Shown here: positions 1 to 7,793 of the stretch, piece by piece
How positions within the stretch are numbered: the first letter of the stretch is position 1
How the letters are laid out: each line of letters starts with the position of its first letter
Assembly (NCBI GenBank): GCA_030432155.1
Contig: JAUIHQ010000006.1
Span: 1 to 37,771 of the forward strand
Direction: 5' to 3'
Length of the DNA: 37,771 nt
From: a bacterium
Lineage (GTDB): Bacteria; Verrucomicrobiota; Kiritimatiellia; CAIVKH01
Program-made: the position numbers and the translations under genes
Notes under the pieces: generated by a model
The model's input: the letters and a program-made list of their open reading frames with translations, nothing else
What the model was told of the DNA's origin: nothing
The model's database searches: none

Positions 1-522
1 AAACACGGGGTCCTCGCCGTCGATCTCGCCAACGAGACCGTTCCGACCTGTCTGCGTGACGAAAGCATGAGCCGGGCGATGTTGAAATTCGAGGCCTCGA
101 ACCTGCCCGAGCTGCCGGTGGTGGACAAGAGGGAAGGGGGCCGCCTTCTCGGGGTCATCCGCTACAAGGATGTCATCATGCTCTACAACTACGAGATCAT
201 CAAACAAGACTCGGCGGATGGTCTCGTTCGCAGGATGGGAAGCCTGGATCAGTTCCCCCGGGTGGGCATTGCCGAGGGCTTCTCCGCCCAGGAATGGGAA
301 CCCACCGAGGCGTTCTGGGATAAGTCGCTTGAAGATATCCGCCTTCCGCTTGAGTATGGCGTATATGTGATGCTGGTCAAATCGCGGAGCACCCGGGGCA
401 ACGGGCAACGCGAGGTGATTCCCATTATTCCCAACCGCTACTATCGGGTGACCCAGGATGACACCCTGATTGTGTGCGGGAAGGATGAAAATCTCGACAA
501 ACTGCCCGGACACGGGGGGTGA
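1..522 (+). CDS. C-terminal part of a ClC-type chloride channel or other CBS + TrkA_C (RCK_C) protein, truncated by window start
   Basis: Frame +1 is open from base 1 (KHGVLAVDLANETVPTCLRDESM...), followed by a CBS-like segment (LPELPVVDKREGGRLLGVIRYKDVI) and a TrkA_C-like tail ending at TGA 522. Confidence 0.6.
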   Translation, partial: KHGVLAVDLANETVPTCLRDESMSRAMLKFEASNLPELPVVDKREGGRLLGVIRYKDVIMLYNYEIIKQDSADGLVRRMGSLDQFPRVGIAEGFSAQEWEPTEAFWDKSLEDIRLPLEYGVYVMLVKSRSTRGNGQREVIPIIPNRYYRVTQDDTLIVCGKDENLDKLPGHGG

Positions 523-610
523 TCCGCTGTAAACCGGAGGTTGGGCGTATTCATGCCCGCCAAGGCTTCACGCTTGCCCGGGTTCGGTTCTCGGTGCTAC
601 CATCCAATCC

Positions 611-1255
611 ATGAACGATAAAGCGCCAGCCGCGGGCAACTCGGCGGAACGAGCCTATGTCCCCGTACTATCCTTTGCCGAAGGCATTGGAACATCCTAC
701 TTCAAATCCCTTGATCTCGATCCCAACACGGTCGGGTCGCTGGAGCTTGGAAGCATGCAGGTGGATATGGAACTCTTCCGCCTGTATGACAACAGCCCTG
801 ACGGGCTGGATGCCGTGATTCGCAAAGCCGATGCCGCGTTGATGCTGGTGAAATTCCTCGACCGGGTCTGCATGGATAAGATCAAGGAAGCGTACCGGAT
901 GCTGATCGATGAGCCTTTCCTGCCCAAATCAATCCTGATTTTCCGGGAGCCGAAGGAATCGGAGTTCAAAATTTCCTGCGCGTATTGCGGGCAGAAACTG
1001 TGGGTGCGCGACCGGGATGCCGGCAAGCGGGGGAACTGTCCCCAGTGCCGCAAGACGTTTTTCCTGCCGACCCAGAAAAGCTACCTGACCTCCTTCCTGA
1101 TGCTGACGGAAGCCGTGCCGGTGCTGTCGGTGACCGGCGGCGATGTTTCGTGCAAGAACGCGGTGTCGTCTCTGATCGAGCGGATCGTCAGCCAGGAACA
1201 GGGCCTCAAGTCCACCACGATGCGGGTTCAGATTCCTCCCGAAGATCTGGAATAG
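611..1255 (+). CDS. Hypothetical protein with internal zinc ribbon (CAYCGQKLWVRDRDAGKRGNCPQC)
   Basis: Complete 214-aa ORF with CxxC-x17-CxxC zinc-ribbon spacing. Confidence 0.65.
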   Translation: MNDKAPAAGNSAERAYVPVLSFAEGIGTSYFKSLDLDPNTVGSLELGSMQVDMELFRLYDNSPDGLDAVIRKADAALMLVKFLDRVCMDKIKEAYRMLIDEPFLPKSILIFREPKESEFKISCAYCGQKLWVRDRDAGKRGNCPQCRKTFFLPTQKSYLTSFLMLTEAVPVLSVTGGDVSCKNAVSSLIERIVSQEQGLKSTTMRVQIPPEDLE

Positions 1256-1386
1256 CCGAGGACGAAGCTGTCCGGCATCCTTCCCCGGACCGGGTCATGT
1301 TTCGTCTGCGACGAAAAGAATCCCTGCGGATTTCATCTCCGCTCCCGTATCGAGAACGGGACCGTATTTCTCGCCTACACCTCGCA

Positions 1387-2445
1387 TCAACCGTAGTGAG
1401 CCTGGATCCAGTCCTGGTATTCGCCGCTCCGGACATCATCCACCCACGCCTGGTTGTCGAGATACCACTGGATGGTTTTCCGGATGCCGGTCTCAAACGA
1501 CTCTTCCGGCAGCCAATCCTGTTCCTTTTCCATTCGTGTGCAGTCGATCGCGTAGCGACGGTCATGCCCGGGGCGGTCTTTGACATACGTGATCAGCTCC
1601 CGGCGTGACCGACCGTCCTCAAGGGGGCCGGCCAGCTCATCAACAAGGTCGCAGATCACCTCCACCACGCGGATATTTTCCATTTCGTTGCGGCCGCCGA
1701 TGTTGTACGTCCGGCCCCGGTCTCCCCGGGTCATCACCCGCCAGATGGCCGTACAGTGGTCCCGCACATACAGCCAGTCCCGGACATTCTTGCCGTCACC
1801 ATAAACCGGCAACGGCTTACCTTCCCTGGCATTCATGATCATCAGGGGAATCAGCTTCTCGGGGAATTGATACGGGCCGTAATTATTCGAGCAGTTGGAG
1901 ATGGTGACCGGCAAACCATAGGTATGGTGGTATGCCCGGACGATATGGTCGGACGATGCTTTGGACGCCGAGTAGGGGCTGTTGGGTTTGTAGGAGGTCT
2001 CCTCGGTGAAAAGGCCGGTTTCCCCCAGGGAACCGAAGACTTCGTCGGTGCTGACATGATGAAACAGTCCGATACGGTCCATACGCTCACGGGCAAGCTG
2101 GAGCAGGGTGTAGGTGCCGAAGATGTTGGTCCGGATAAAGTCATCCGGGGCCACGATCGACCGGTCGACATGCGACTCGGCGGCGAAATGGGCCACCGTG
2201 TCGATTTCGTAGTCGTCGAAAATCTTTCCCATCTCCTCCCGGTCGCAGATGTCAGCCCGGACAAACCGGTATCGGTCGCCCATGGAGGCCTCCAGATCGG
2301 CCAGGCTCTTGGGATTGCCCGCGTAGGTCAGCTTGTCGACATTGACAATCCGCCCGTCAAAATCACCAACCTCTTCGAGCAGGTAGCGGATAAAGTTGGC
2401 ACCGATAAAACCGCAACCGCCTGTAACCAGAACATGTTTCATCAT
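1387..2445 (-). CDS. rfbB: dTDP-glucose 4,6-dehydratase
   Basis: MMKHVLVTGGCGFIGANFIRYLLE Rossmann GxxGxxG, STDEVFGSLG, YSASKASSDHIVRAYHHTYGLP; start trimmed from 2541 to the ATG after an AGGAG RBS. Confidence 0.93.
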   Translation of the reverse strand: MMKHVLVTGGCGFIGANFIRYLLEEVGDFDGRIVNVDKLTYAGNPKSLADLEASMGDRYRFVRADICDREEMGKIFDDYEIDTVAHFAAESHVDRSIVAPDDFIRTNIFGTYTLLQLARERMDRIGLFHHVSTDEVFGSLGETGLFTEETSYKPNSPYSASKASSDHIVRAYHHTYGLPVTISNCSNNYGPYQFPEKLIPLMIMNAREGKPLPVYGDGKNVRDWLYVRDHCTAIWRVMTRGDRGRTYNIGGRNEMENIRVVEVICDLVDELAGPLEDGRSRRELITYVKDRPGHDRRYAIDCTRMEKEQDWLPEESFETGIRKTIQWYLDNQAWVDDVRSGEYQDWIQAHYG

Positions 2446-2482
2446 CGTGAATTCTCCTGTCCCCAGTTTAAGCTGATTTCCC

Positions 2483-2556
2483 ATCGTAATCGTGATCATG
2501 CTCATAATCCTAATCCTTTTACCATGAAGGATTAAGATCATGATTTCGATTACGAT
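2483..2556. repeat. Imperfect inverted repeat built of degenerate 6-nt units
   Basis: Left arm ATCGTAATCGTGATCATG(CTCATA)ATCCTAATCCTT; reverse complement of right arm ATCGTAATCGAAATCATGATCTTAATCCTT: 27/30 matches with one 6-nt indel. Confidence 0.75.
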
Positions 2557-2740
2557 TAGGACGGCTGTGTTTCCTTAACCGGGTGCCATTCAGACCTGAC
2601 CCCATTGTAACCGTCCCTCAACTCCTCATGAAGCCAGAAAATCACCTGTCCCTATTTCAGGGGGGTAATCTTCGCTCTTGCTTTTCCCCTGAAGCCTGCC
2701 AATATGCCTTTTGTATGCGCTTACATTTTGGAGATAGGAT

Positions 2741-4363
2741 ATGATTTCGCCATTGCCGGATACTGCGGTCGCCTGGGTTGATCGCCAGCTTGCCTCGATG
2801 AGTCGGGATGAAAAGATTGCCCATCTACTGATCCCGACCGTCCATGGCTACACCGATGCCGAACGACTGCTGACGCTGATGGAGGATATTCCACTCGGAG
2901 GGGTATTTGTCAGTGGAGCCCCGGGGGATACCCATCGGGAGTGGTTGGACCGGTTTCAGGGGGCCAGCAGAATTCCGATGATCGTCGCCGCGGACCTTGA
3001 AGGCGGGGCAGGCTATGTTGTCGAAGGAGCGGTGACGTTTCCCGATCCCCTCGCGGTCGGTGCGGCCAATGATCCGGACCTGGCGTATACCATGGGGGAA
3101 GCGGCAGCCCGGGAGGGTCGGGCGGTTGGGATCCATTGGACCTACGCCCCGGTGGTGGATGTGAACAGGAATCCGGATAATCCCATCGCCAACACCCGGT
3201 CGCTGGGTGATGACCCGGACCGCATCAGCCGCCTCGCCGTCGCCTTCATGAAGGGCATGCAGGACCACGGCCTCGCAGCCTGTGCAAAGCATTTTCCCGG
3301 CGACGGGATCGACGACCTGGATCAACATGTAGTGACGACCATCAACTCCCTCTCCCTCGAAGATTGGAAGTCGATCTCCGGCCGCACCTTCGCATCAGTG
3401 TTTGATGCCGGTCTGTGGAGCATCATGATCGGCCACATCGCCCTGCCCTGCTGGGATGCCCATCGCGACCGCCGCGGCTGCTACCGCCCCGCAACCCTCA
3501 GCCGTCGCATCATCACCGATCTGTTGCGGAAAGAAATGGGTTTCGATGGACTCATCGTGACCGACGATATGAACATGGGCGGGGTCGGGGGCTATGCCGA
3601 TCGGCGAACTCGCACCATCGAAGCCATCAAGGCCGGATGCGATATGTACCTGTTCCCGCACCTGCCCAAGGACTTCGGGTACCTCAAGGAAGCTGCGGAC
3701 AGCGGAGAACTGCCGGAAGAACGCATTGAGGATGCCTGCCGCCGGGTTCTCGAGCTGAAAGCTCGAATTGGCCTCCATGAAACCATCGAGCCGCCGCCCC
3801 CACCTCAACCGGAACGAATCGATGTGTATCGTGCCGCATCGCGCACCATGGCCGAGAAGGCCCTCGTGCAGGTGCGGGACCTCAACAGGACGCTCCCTCT
3901 CAAGAACCTCAAGCCGGGAGCCAGGGTTCTCACCATGACTCTTTCGTCAGATCGCGCCGACATGCCGCTGATCGATGACCTGCTGAAAGAACGCGGCTTC
4001 GAGGTGGATCATATTGTGAACCTCGACGATTTCCGCTTTTTCGAAACGGCGCCGGATTATGATGCGATCTTCGTCAACTTTCTGTTCCGTGCCGCCTGGG
4101 CGTACTCATCGGTTCGTTGTGTCGGAGCCCAGAACCGGATCATGATCGGCGGATTCTACAGCGACCGGCCGAACGTGGTCTTCACCTCATTCGGTTCGCC
4201 CTACCACCTTCGCATGTTCTCGGCGCTGCCGAATCTGCTGAATGTTCACACCGCAAGCGAAACCGGCATCCGCGCAGCGGTCCGGGCATGGTTCGGTGAG
4301 CTGGAGGCAAACGGGCAAAGCCCGGTACAGAATCTCGAACGCCCGCCGGTGGTGTTTGGGTGA
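2741..4363 (+). CDS. Glycoside hydrolase family 3, beta-N-acetylhexosaminidase (NagZ)-like
   Basis: KHFPGDG, MIGHIALP and GFDGLIVTDDMNMGG motifs of NagZ-type GH3. Confidence 0.9.
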   Translation: MISPLPDTAVAWVDRQLASMSRDEKIAHLLIPTVHGYTDAERLLTLMEDIPLGGVFVSGAPGDTHREWLDRFQGASRIPMIVAADLEGGAGYVVEGAVTFPDPLAVGAANDPDLAYTMGEAAAREGRAVGIHWTYAPVVDVNRNPDNPIANTRSLGDDPDRISRLAVAFMKGMQDHGLAACAKHFPGDGIDDLDQHVVTTINSLSLEDWKSISGRTFASVFDAGLWSIMIGHIALPCWDAHRDRRGCYRPATLSRRIITDLLRKEMGFDGLIVTDDMNMGGVGGYADRRTRTIEAIKAGCDMYLFPHLPKDFGYLKEAADSGELPEERIEDACRRVLELKARIGLHETIEPPPPPQPERIDVYRAASRTMAEKALVQVRDLNRTLPLKNLKPGARVLTMTLSSDRADMPLIDDLLKERGFEVDHIVNLDDFRFFETAPDYDAIFVNFLFRAAWAYSSVRCVGAQNRIMIGGFYSDRPNVVFTSFGSPYHLRMFSALPNLLNVHTASETGIRAAVRAWFGELEANGQSPVQNLERPPVVFG

Positions 4364-4370
4364 AAGAAGA

Positions 4371-4399
4371 GCCGGAGGGGCCTTTCGGCCCCCACCGGC
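4371..4399. terminator. Hairpin between convergent genes, possible bidirectional terminator
   Basis: GCCGG-a-GGGGCC-tttc-GGCCCC-ca-CCGGC between stop codons at 4363 (+) and 4406 (-); no strong T tract. Confidence 0.5.
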
Positions 4400-4405
4400 C
4401 GGGTA

Positions 4406-5311
4406 TCAGAACTCCCATCCGAAGTTGACAAGAATCTTTGCGGGATTGGCATCATCGGAAACGCCGAACAGCGGAGCGAGGTTCAGGTGTGTGTTGGGTA
4501 GCGGTCGAACCTGGATACTCGGTCCCACATAGAGGGATTTCTCAAAATTTCCACGGTCCTCCGCAGTGTCAGCCCATGCGTATTCCGCCTCCACACCGAT
4601 GGATAGCTTTTCATCCTGGATGGTTTTGCTGATGCCGAAGGTTCCCGCGTATTCTCTTTCCTTCTCATCCTCCAGTTCGGCTTCATATACGGCATTGAAA
4701 CCCCAATGCCAGCCCACGGTCAGCTCGTCGCCCAGCAGCAGTTTGTACTCCACTTTATCCGCCGCTTGATCCCGTAATGCGTACTCGGCGTACAAGGTCG
4801 GATTCCCGGGGATCACGCCCCAGTCAGCGAGGGCGTAGCGAAGTTCGAACAACTGGTCCACATAGGTCGGCCCCCCGTCACCCTCGTTGCGGCCAACCAC
4901 ATACAGGTCGAACTGGAATCGATACGGCAGCCCGAACTCGACTTCATAGAAGTTCTGAACCTTTGTCGGGCCGTCCTCGGGCACGTCCAGCCGCAGCCAG
5001 TATTCGAATTCCATCTTCCCTTCGGGAACGACATAGATTCTGGATCGGGGAAAACGGCGGTGGGCTGTCCATCGCGGCTGGCCATAACTCCCAATCCGGT
5101 CCTCCTCACGAAGGCTGGATACCTTCCGGCCGTCCACCTCAATAGCCGGAAGCTCCCATGATCGGGTACCGCGGTAATCCGACGAATCCTCACTCGAACC
5201 GCGGTCGCCCATGACAGCCGGGTTGTTCGATGGCACATCCGCGGCAAGTGAAGTTGAAAGCGGAAGGCACAGGAATAGCGCAATTTGGTACAGACTATGT
5301 TTCACCATCAT
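4406..5311 (-). CDS. Outer-membrane beta-barrel-like exported protein
   Basis: Signal peptide MMVKHSLYQIALFLCLPLSTSLAA, alternating barrel-like strands, terminal aromatic (VNFGWEF); AAGGAG adjacent; start could be the GTG at 5305. Confidence 0.7.
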   Translation of the reverse strand: MMVKHSLYQIALFLCLPLSTSLAADVPSNNPAVMGDRGSSEDSSDYRGTRSWELPAIEVDGRKVSSLREEDRIGSYGQPRWTAHRRFPRSRIYVVPEGKMEFEYWLRLDVPEDGPTKVQNFYEVEFGLPYRFQFDLYVVGRNEGDGGPTYVDQLFELRYALADWGVIPGNPTLYAEYALRDQAADKVEYKLLLGDELTVGWHWGFNAVYEAELEDEKEREYAGTFGISKTIQDEKLSIGVEAEYAWADTAEDRGNFEKSLYVGPSIQVRPLPNTHLNLAPLFGVSDDANPAKILVNFGWEF

Positions 5312-5400
5312 CTCCTTGTTTGTGTGAACTACAGGAGTGGTAACGACGCGGGAGCGGGAATCGTTCACTTCGAATCGAATGCGGTAGAGGCCGGTCCCGT

Positions 5401-6375
5401 TTATGCGTGGATCGGTTGCGCCCGGTCGCGCAGATGACCGCCGCTTCTTCCGGCGAGCACGGCGAGGATCTCGGCGATAATGCACACCGCAATCTGCTCG
5501 GCTCCCTCCGCGCCCACATCCAACCCGATCGGGCCGTACGCCCGGCCGCGAACATTCTCCGGAAGCTCTTGAAGAATCGTGCGGCAACGCTTCTTCGGGC
5601 CTAGCAGGCCAAGATAGTCGATATCGGCCTGCACAGCCCTTAGCGCCCATTGACGGTCCGCCTCCAGCGCATGATTTTTCACTACGACGCAGGTGGTTTC
5701 ACCGGGGAAGGTGAAAGGATCCGTCCAGCGCAGATGGTGGGTTCTGACGTGGTCCGGCAGGTTTTGAAAACGCAGGTTGGCTTCGCGGTGATCGATGACC
5801 GTAACATCAAATCCTGCGGTGTCGGCGGCCGCGATCAACGGTTCGGCATCGATCCCCCCGCCCAGAAGAACCAGGGCGGGCGGAGGCTGTAACGCGTCGA
5901 GATAGACGCTCTCGTCCTCGATCTCCCCGCTGCCGGCATCCATCTCGATGGCGCCGTCAGCCAGGTTCCACACAATCCGGAAAGGTTTCTGCTTCTGCAT
6001 CTGCTGAAGAATATCATCAACCTGTTTCCGGTCATCCGGCCGGAACACCCGCAGCAGGATATCGACTTCACCCTCACAACCCAGCCCGAGACCCCATATC
6101 GTATCTTCATCCGTGCCGGTATCGTAATGAATGGCTTCCACCGTTGAGCCGGACGTCATCACCGCGGCCGCCCGCTCCCGAAGATCCAGCTCAAGACAGC
6201 CCCCGCTCACGTTGCCTGCAAGGCCGCCGTCGCCGGCAATAAACAGCTTCGCACCGGGCCGCCGGTAGGAAGAACCCTTGATCTGGTGGAGAAGCGCCAC
6301 CGTACAGGATTCGCCCTTCCCGATGGAATCCGCCACCCGCGCAAACACCTCCGCCGTTTCACGCCATTGCTTCAT
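5401..6375 (-). CDS. XdhC/CoxI family protein
   Basis: GSSYRRPGAKLFIAGDGGLAGNVSGGCLE near the N-terminus and a C-terminal Rossmann region (LVLLGGGIDAEPLIAAADTAGFDVTVIDHR). Confidence 0.88.
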   Translation of the reverse strand: MKQWRETAEVFARVADSIGKGESCTVALLHQIKGSSYRRPGAKLFIAGDGGLAGNVSGGCLELDLRERAAAVMTSGSTVEAIHYDTGTDEDTIWGLGLGCEGEVDILLRVFRPDDRKQVDDILQQMQKQKPFRIVWNLADGAIEMDAGSGEIEDESVYLDALQPPPALVLLGGGIDAEPLIAAADTAGFDVTVIDHREANLRFQNLPDHVRTHHLRWTDPFTFPGETTCVVVKNHALEADRQWALRAVQADIDYLGLLGPKKRCRTILQELPENVRGRAYGPIGLDVGAEGAEQIAVCIIAEILAVLAGRSGGHLRDRAQPIHA

Positions 6376-6382
6376 ACACGCC

Positions 6383-7696
6383 TTACATCCCCACCATGCC
6401 CATGGCGATGGCCGCGATCCCGAGGAAGAAAAAGAACCCGGCCACGTCGGTCACCGTGGTGAGAAAAATGCTGGAGGCGAGAGCGGGGTCAATCTTCAGG
6501 GACTTCAGGAAGAAGGGGATCATCACCCCGGACAGCGCCGCGGCAAACATGTTGAGAAACATTGCGATGCTGACCACGATCCCCAGCAGAAAACTGCCTT
6601 TCCACGCATAGCCTATGATCCCGACCACGAGACCCACGGCAAGGCCGTTCAACAAGCCAAGCATCGACTCTTTGAACAAAGCCTTCCGGCCCGCCTTGCC
6701 TTCGATCTCTCCGAGGGCCATACCCCGGATGATCACGGTAAGGGTCTGCATGCCCGCATTCCCGCCCTGGCCGGCCACGATGGGGAGAAAGACCGCGAGG
6801 GTGGTCCATCGTGCGATCGTACCTTCAAACAGGCCGACCACCGCCGCAGCGAGAAAGGCGGTCGCGAGATTCACGTACAACCACGGCAGGCGCTTGTAGA
6901 TGGCCTTGTTCCAGGGGGTGAATGTGTTCTCTTCACCGGACAGACCAACCATGAGCTGCATGTCCTCAGTGGCCTCTTCCTGGATGATGTCGATCACCTG
7001 GTTGGCTTCGACCATGCCGACCAGCCGCCCATCGGATTCGATCACCGGCAGGGCCATGAAGTGATATTGTTGAAAGATCCGCGCCACCTTTTCCTGGTCG
7101 TCATCCACCCGCACATACTGCACGTCGGGTTTGAGGATATCCCGGATCATGCGCTTGGGATGACGGAACACGAGGTCACGAATGGTGACGACACCGGCCA
7201 GCTTGTTGTTCCGGTCCCGAACATAGATATACGAGACACCCTCGATATCCTCATCCGCATCCTCATCCTGGCGTACCCGCTTCAGTGCTTCCTCAATGGT
7301 GATATCGTCGGGCAGAACGATGAATTCGTCGGACATGATGCCGCCGGCGGAATCCTCGGGATACCGCATGAGCTCCGCGACCTGGGCCGACTCCTCGGGA
7401 TCGATGTGCGAAAGCACCTCGTACCGCTGTTCCGGCGGTAATTCAGCGGCAATATCCGCCGCTTCGTCATGCGGCATTTCCTCCAGCAGCTCGCCGATTT
7501 CCTCCGGCGTCATCTGTGCGGTAATACCGGCCGCTACGTCTTCATCCAGTTCCGAAAGCACCTCCGAGGCGGTTTCCGTGGGCAGCTCGCGTATCACCGA
7601 CACCGCGTCCTCGACCGGGATCTCCTGCAGACGGTCGGCAATGTCCGCGGGATGGTCGAGATGATTGATGTCCGGCTTGTCCTCGGTGTCGTTCAT
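6383..7696 (-). CDS. mgtE: Magnesium transporter MgtE
   Basis: MgtE_N, two CBS repeats, TM region with LPIVAGQGGNAGMQTLTVIIRGMALGEI; start trimmed to MNDTEDKPDINHLDHPADIADRL. Confidence 0.93.
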   Translation of the reverse strand: MNDTEDKPDINHLDHPADIADRLQEIPVEDAVSVIRELPTETASEVLSELDEDVAAGITAQMTPEEIGELLEEMPHDEAADIAAELPPEQRYEVLSHIDPEESAQVAELMRYPEDSAGGIMSDEFIVLPDDITIEEALKRVRQDEDADEDIEGVSYIYVRDRNNKLAGVVTIRDLVFRHPKRMIRDILKPDVQYVRVDDDQEKVARIFQQYHFMALPVIESDGRLVGMVEANQVIDIIQEEATEDMQLMVGLSGEENTFTPWNKAIYKRLPWLYVNLATAFLAAAVVGLFEGTIARWTTLAVFLPIVAGQGGNAGMQTLTVIIRGMALGEIEGKAGRKALFKESMLGLLNGLAVGLVVGIIGYAWKGSFLLGIVVSIAMFLNMFAAALSGVMIPFFLKSLKIDPALASSIFLTTVTDVAGFFFFLGIAAIAMGMVGM

Positions 7697-7793
7697 GACG
7701 CGTAGCTTATGGAATGGGCGGAAGTGATGCACGAGAAAAGGCGTTGGGAAATGGTGCGTACCTGATAAAGTGCAGCAGGAGGTTGGCGGTTGG

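Noticed and set aside
1756-2535. 259-aa plus-strand ORF
   Set aside because: Antisense to rfbB; no domain.
4371-4399. Start of a CRISPR-like or repeat array
   Set aside because: Single hairpin only; explained as a terminator between convergent genes. No regularly spaced direct repeats were seen anywhere in the window.
6278-7441. 387-aa plus-strand ORF antisense to mgtE
   Set aside because: His/Asp-rich shadow translation; mgtE is unambiguous on the other strand.
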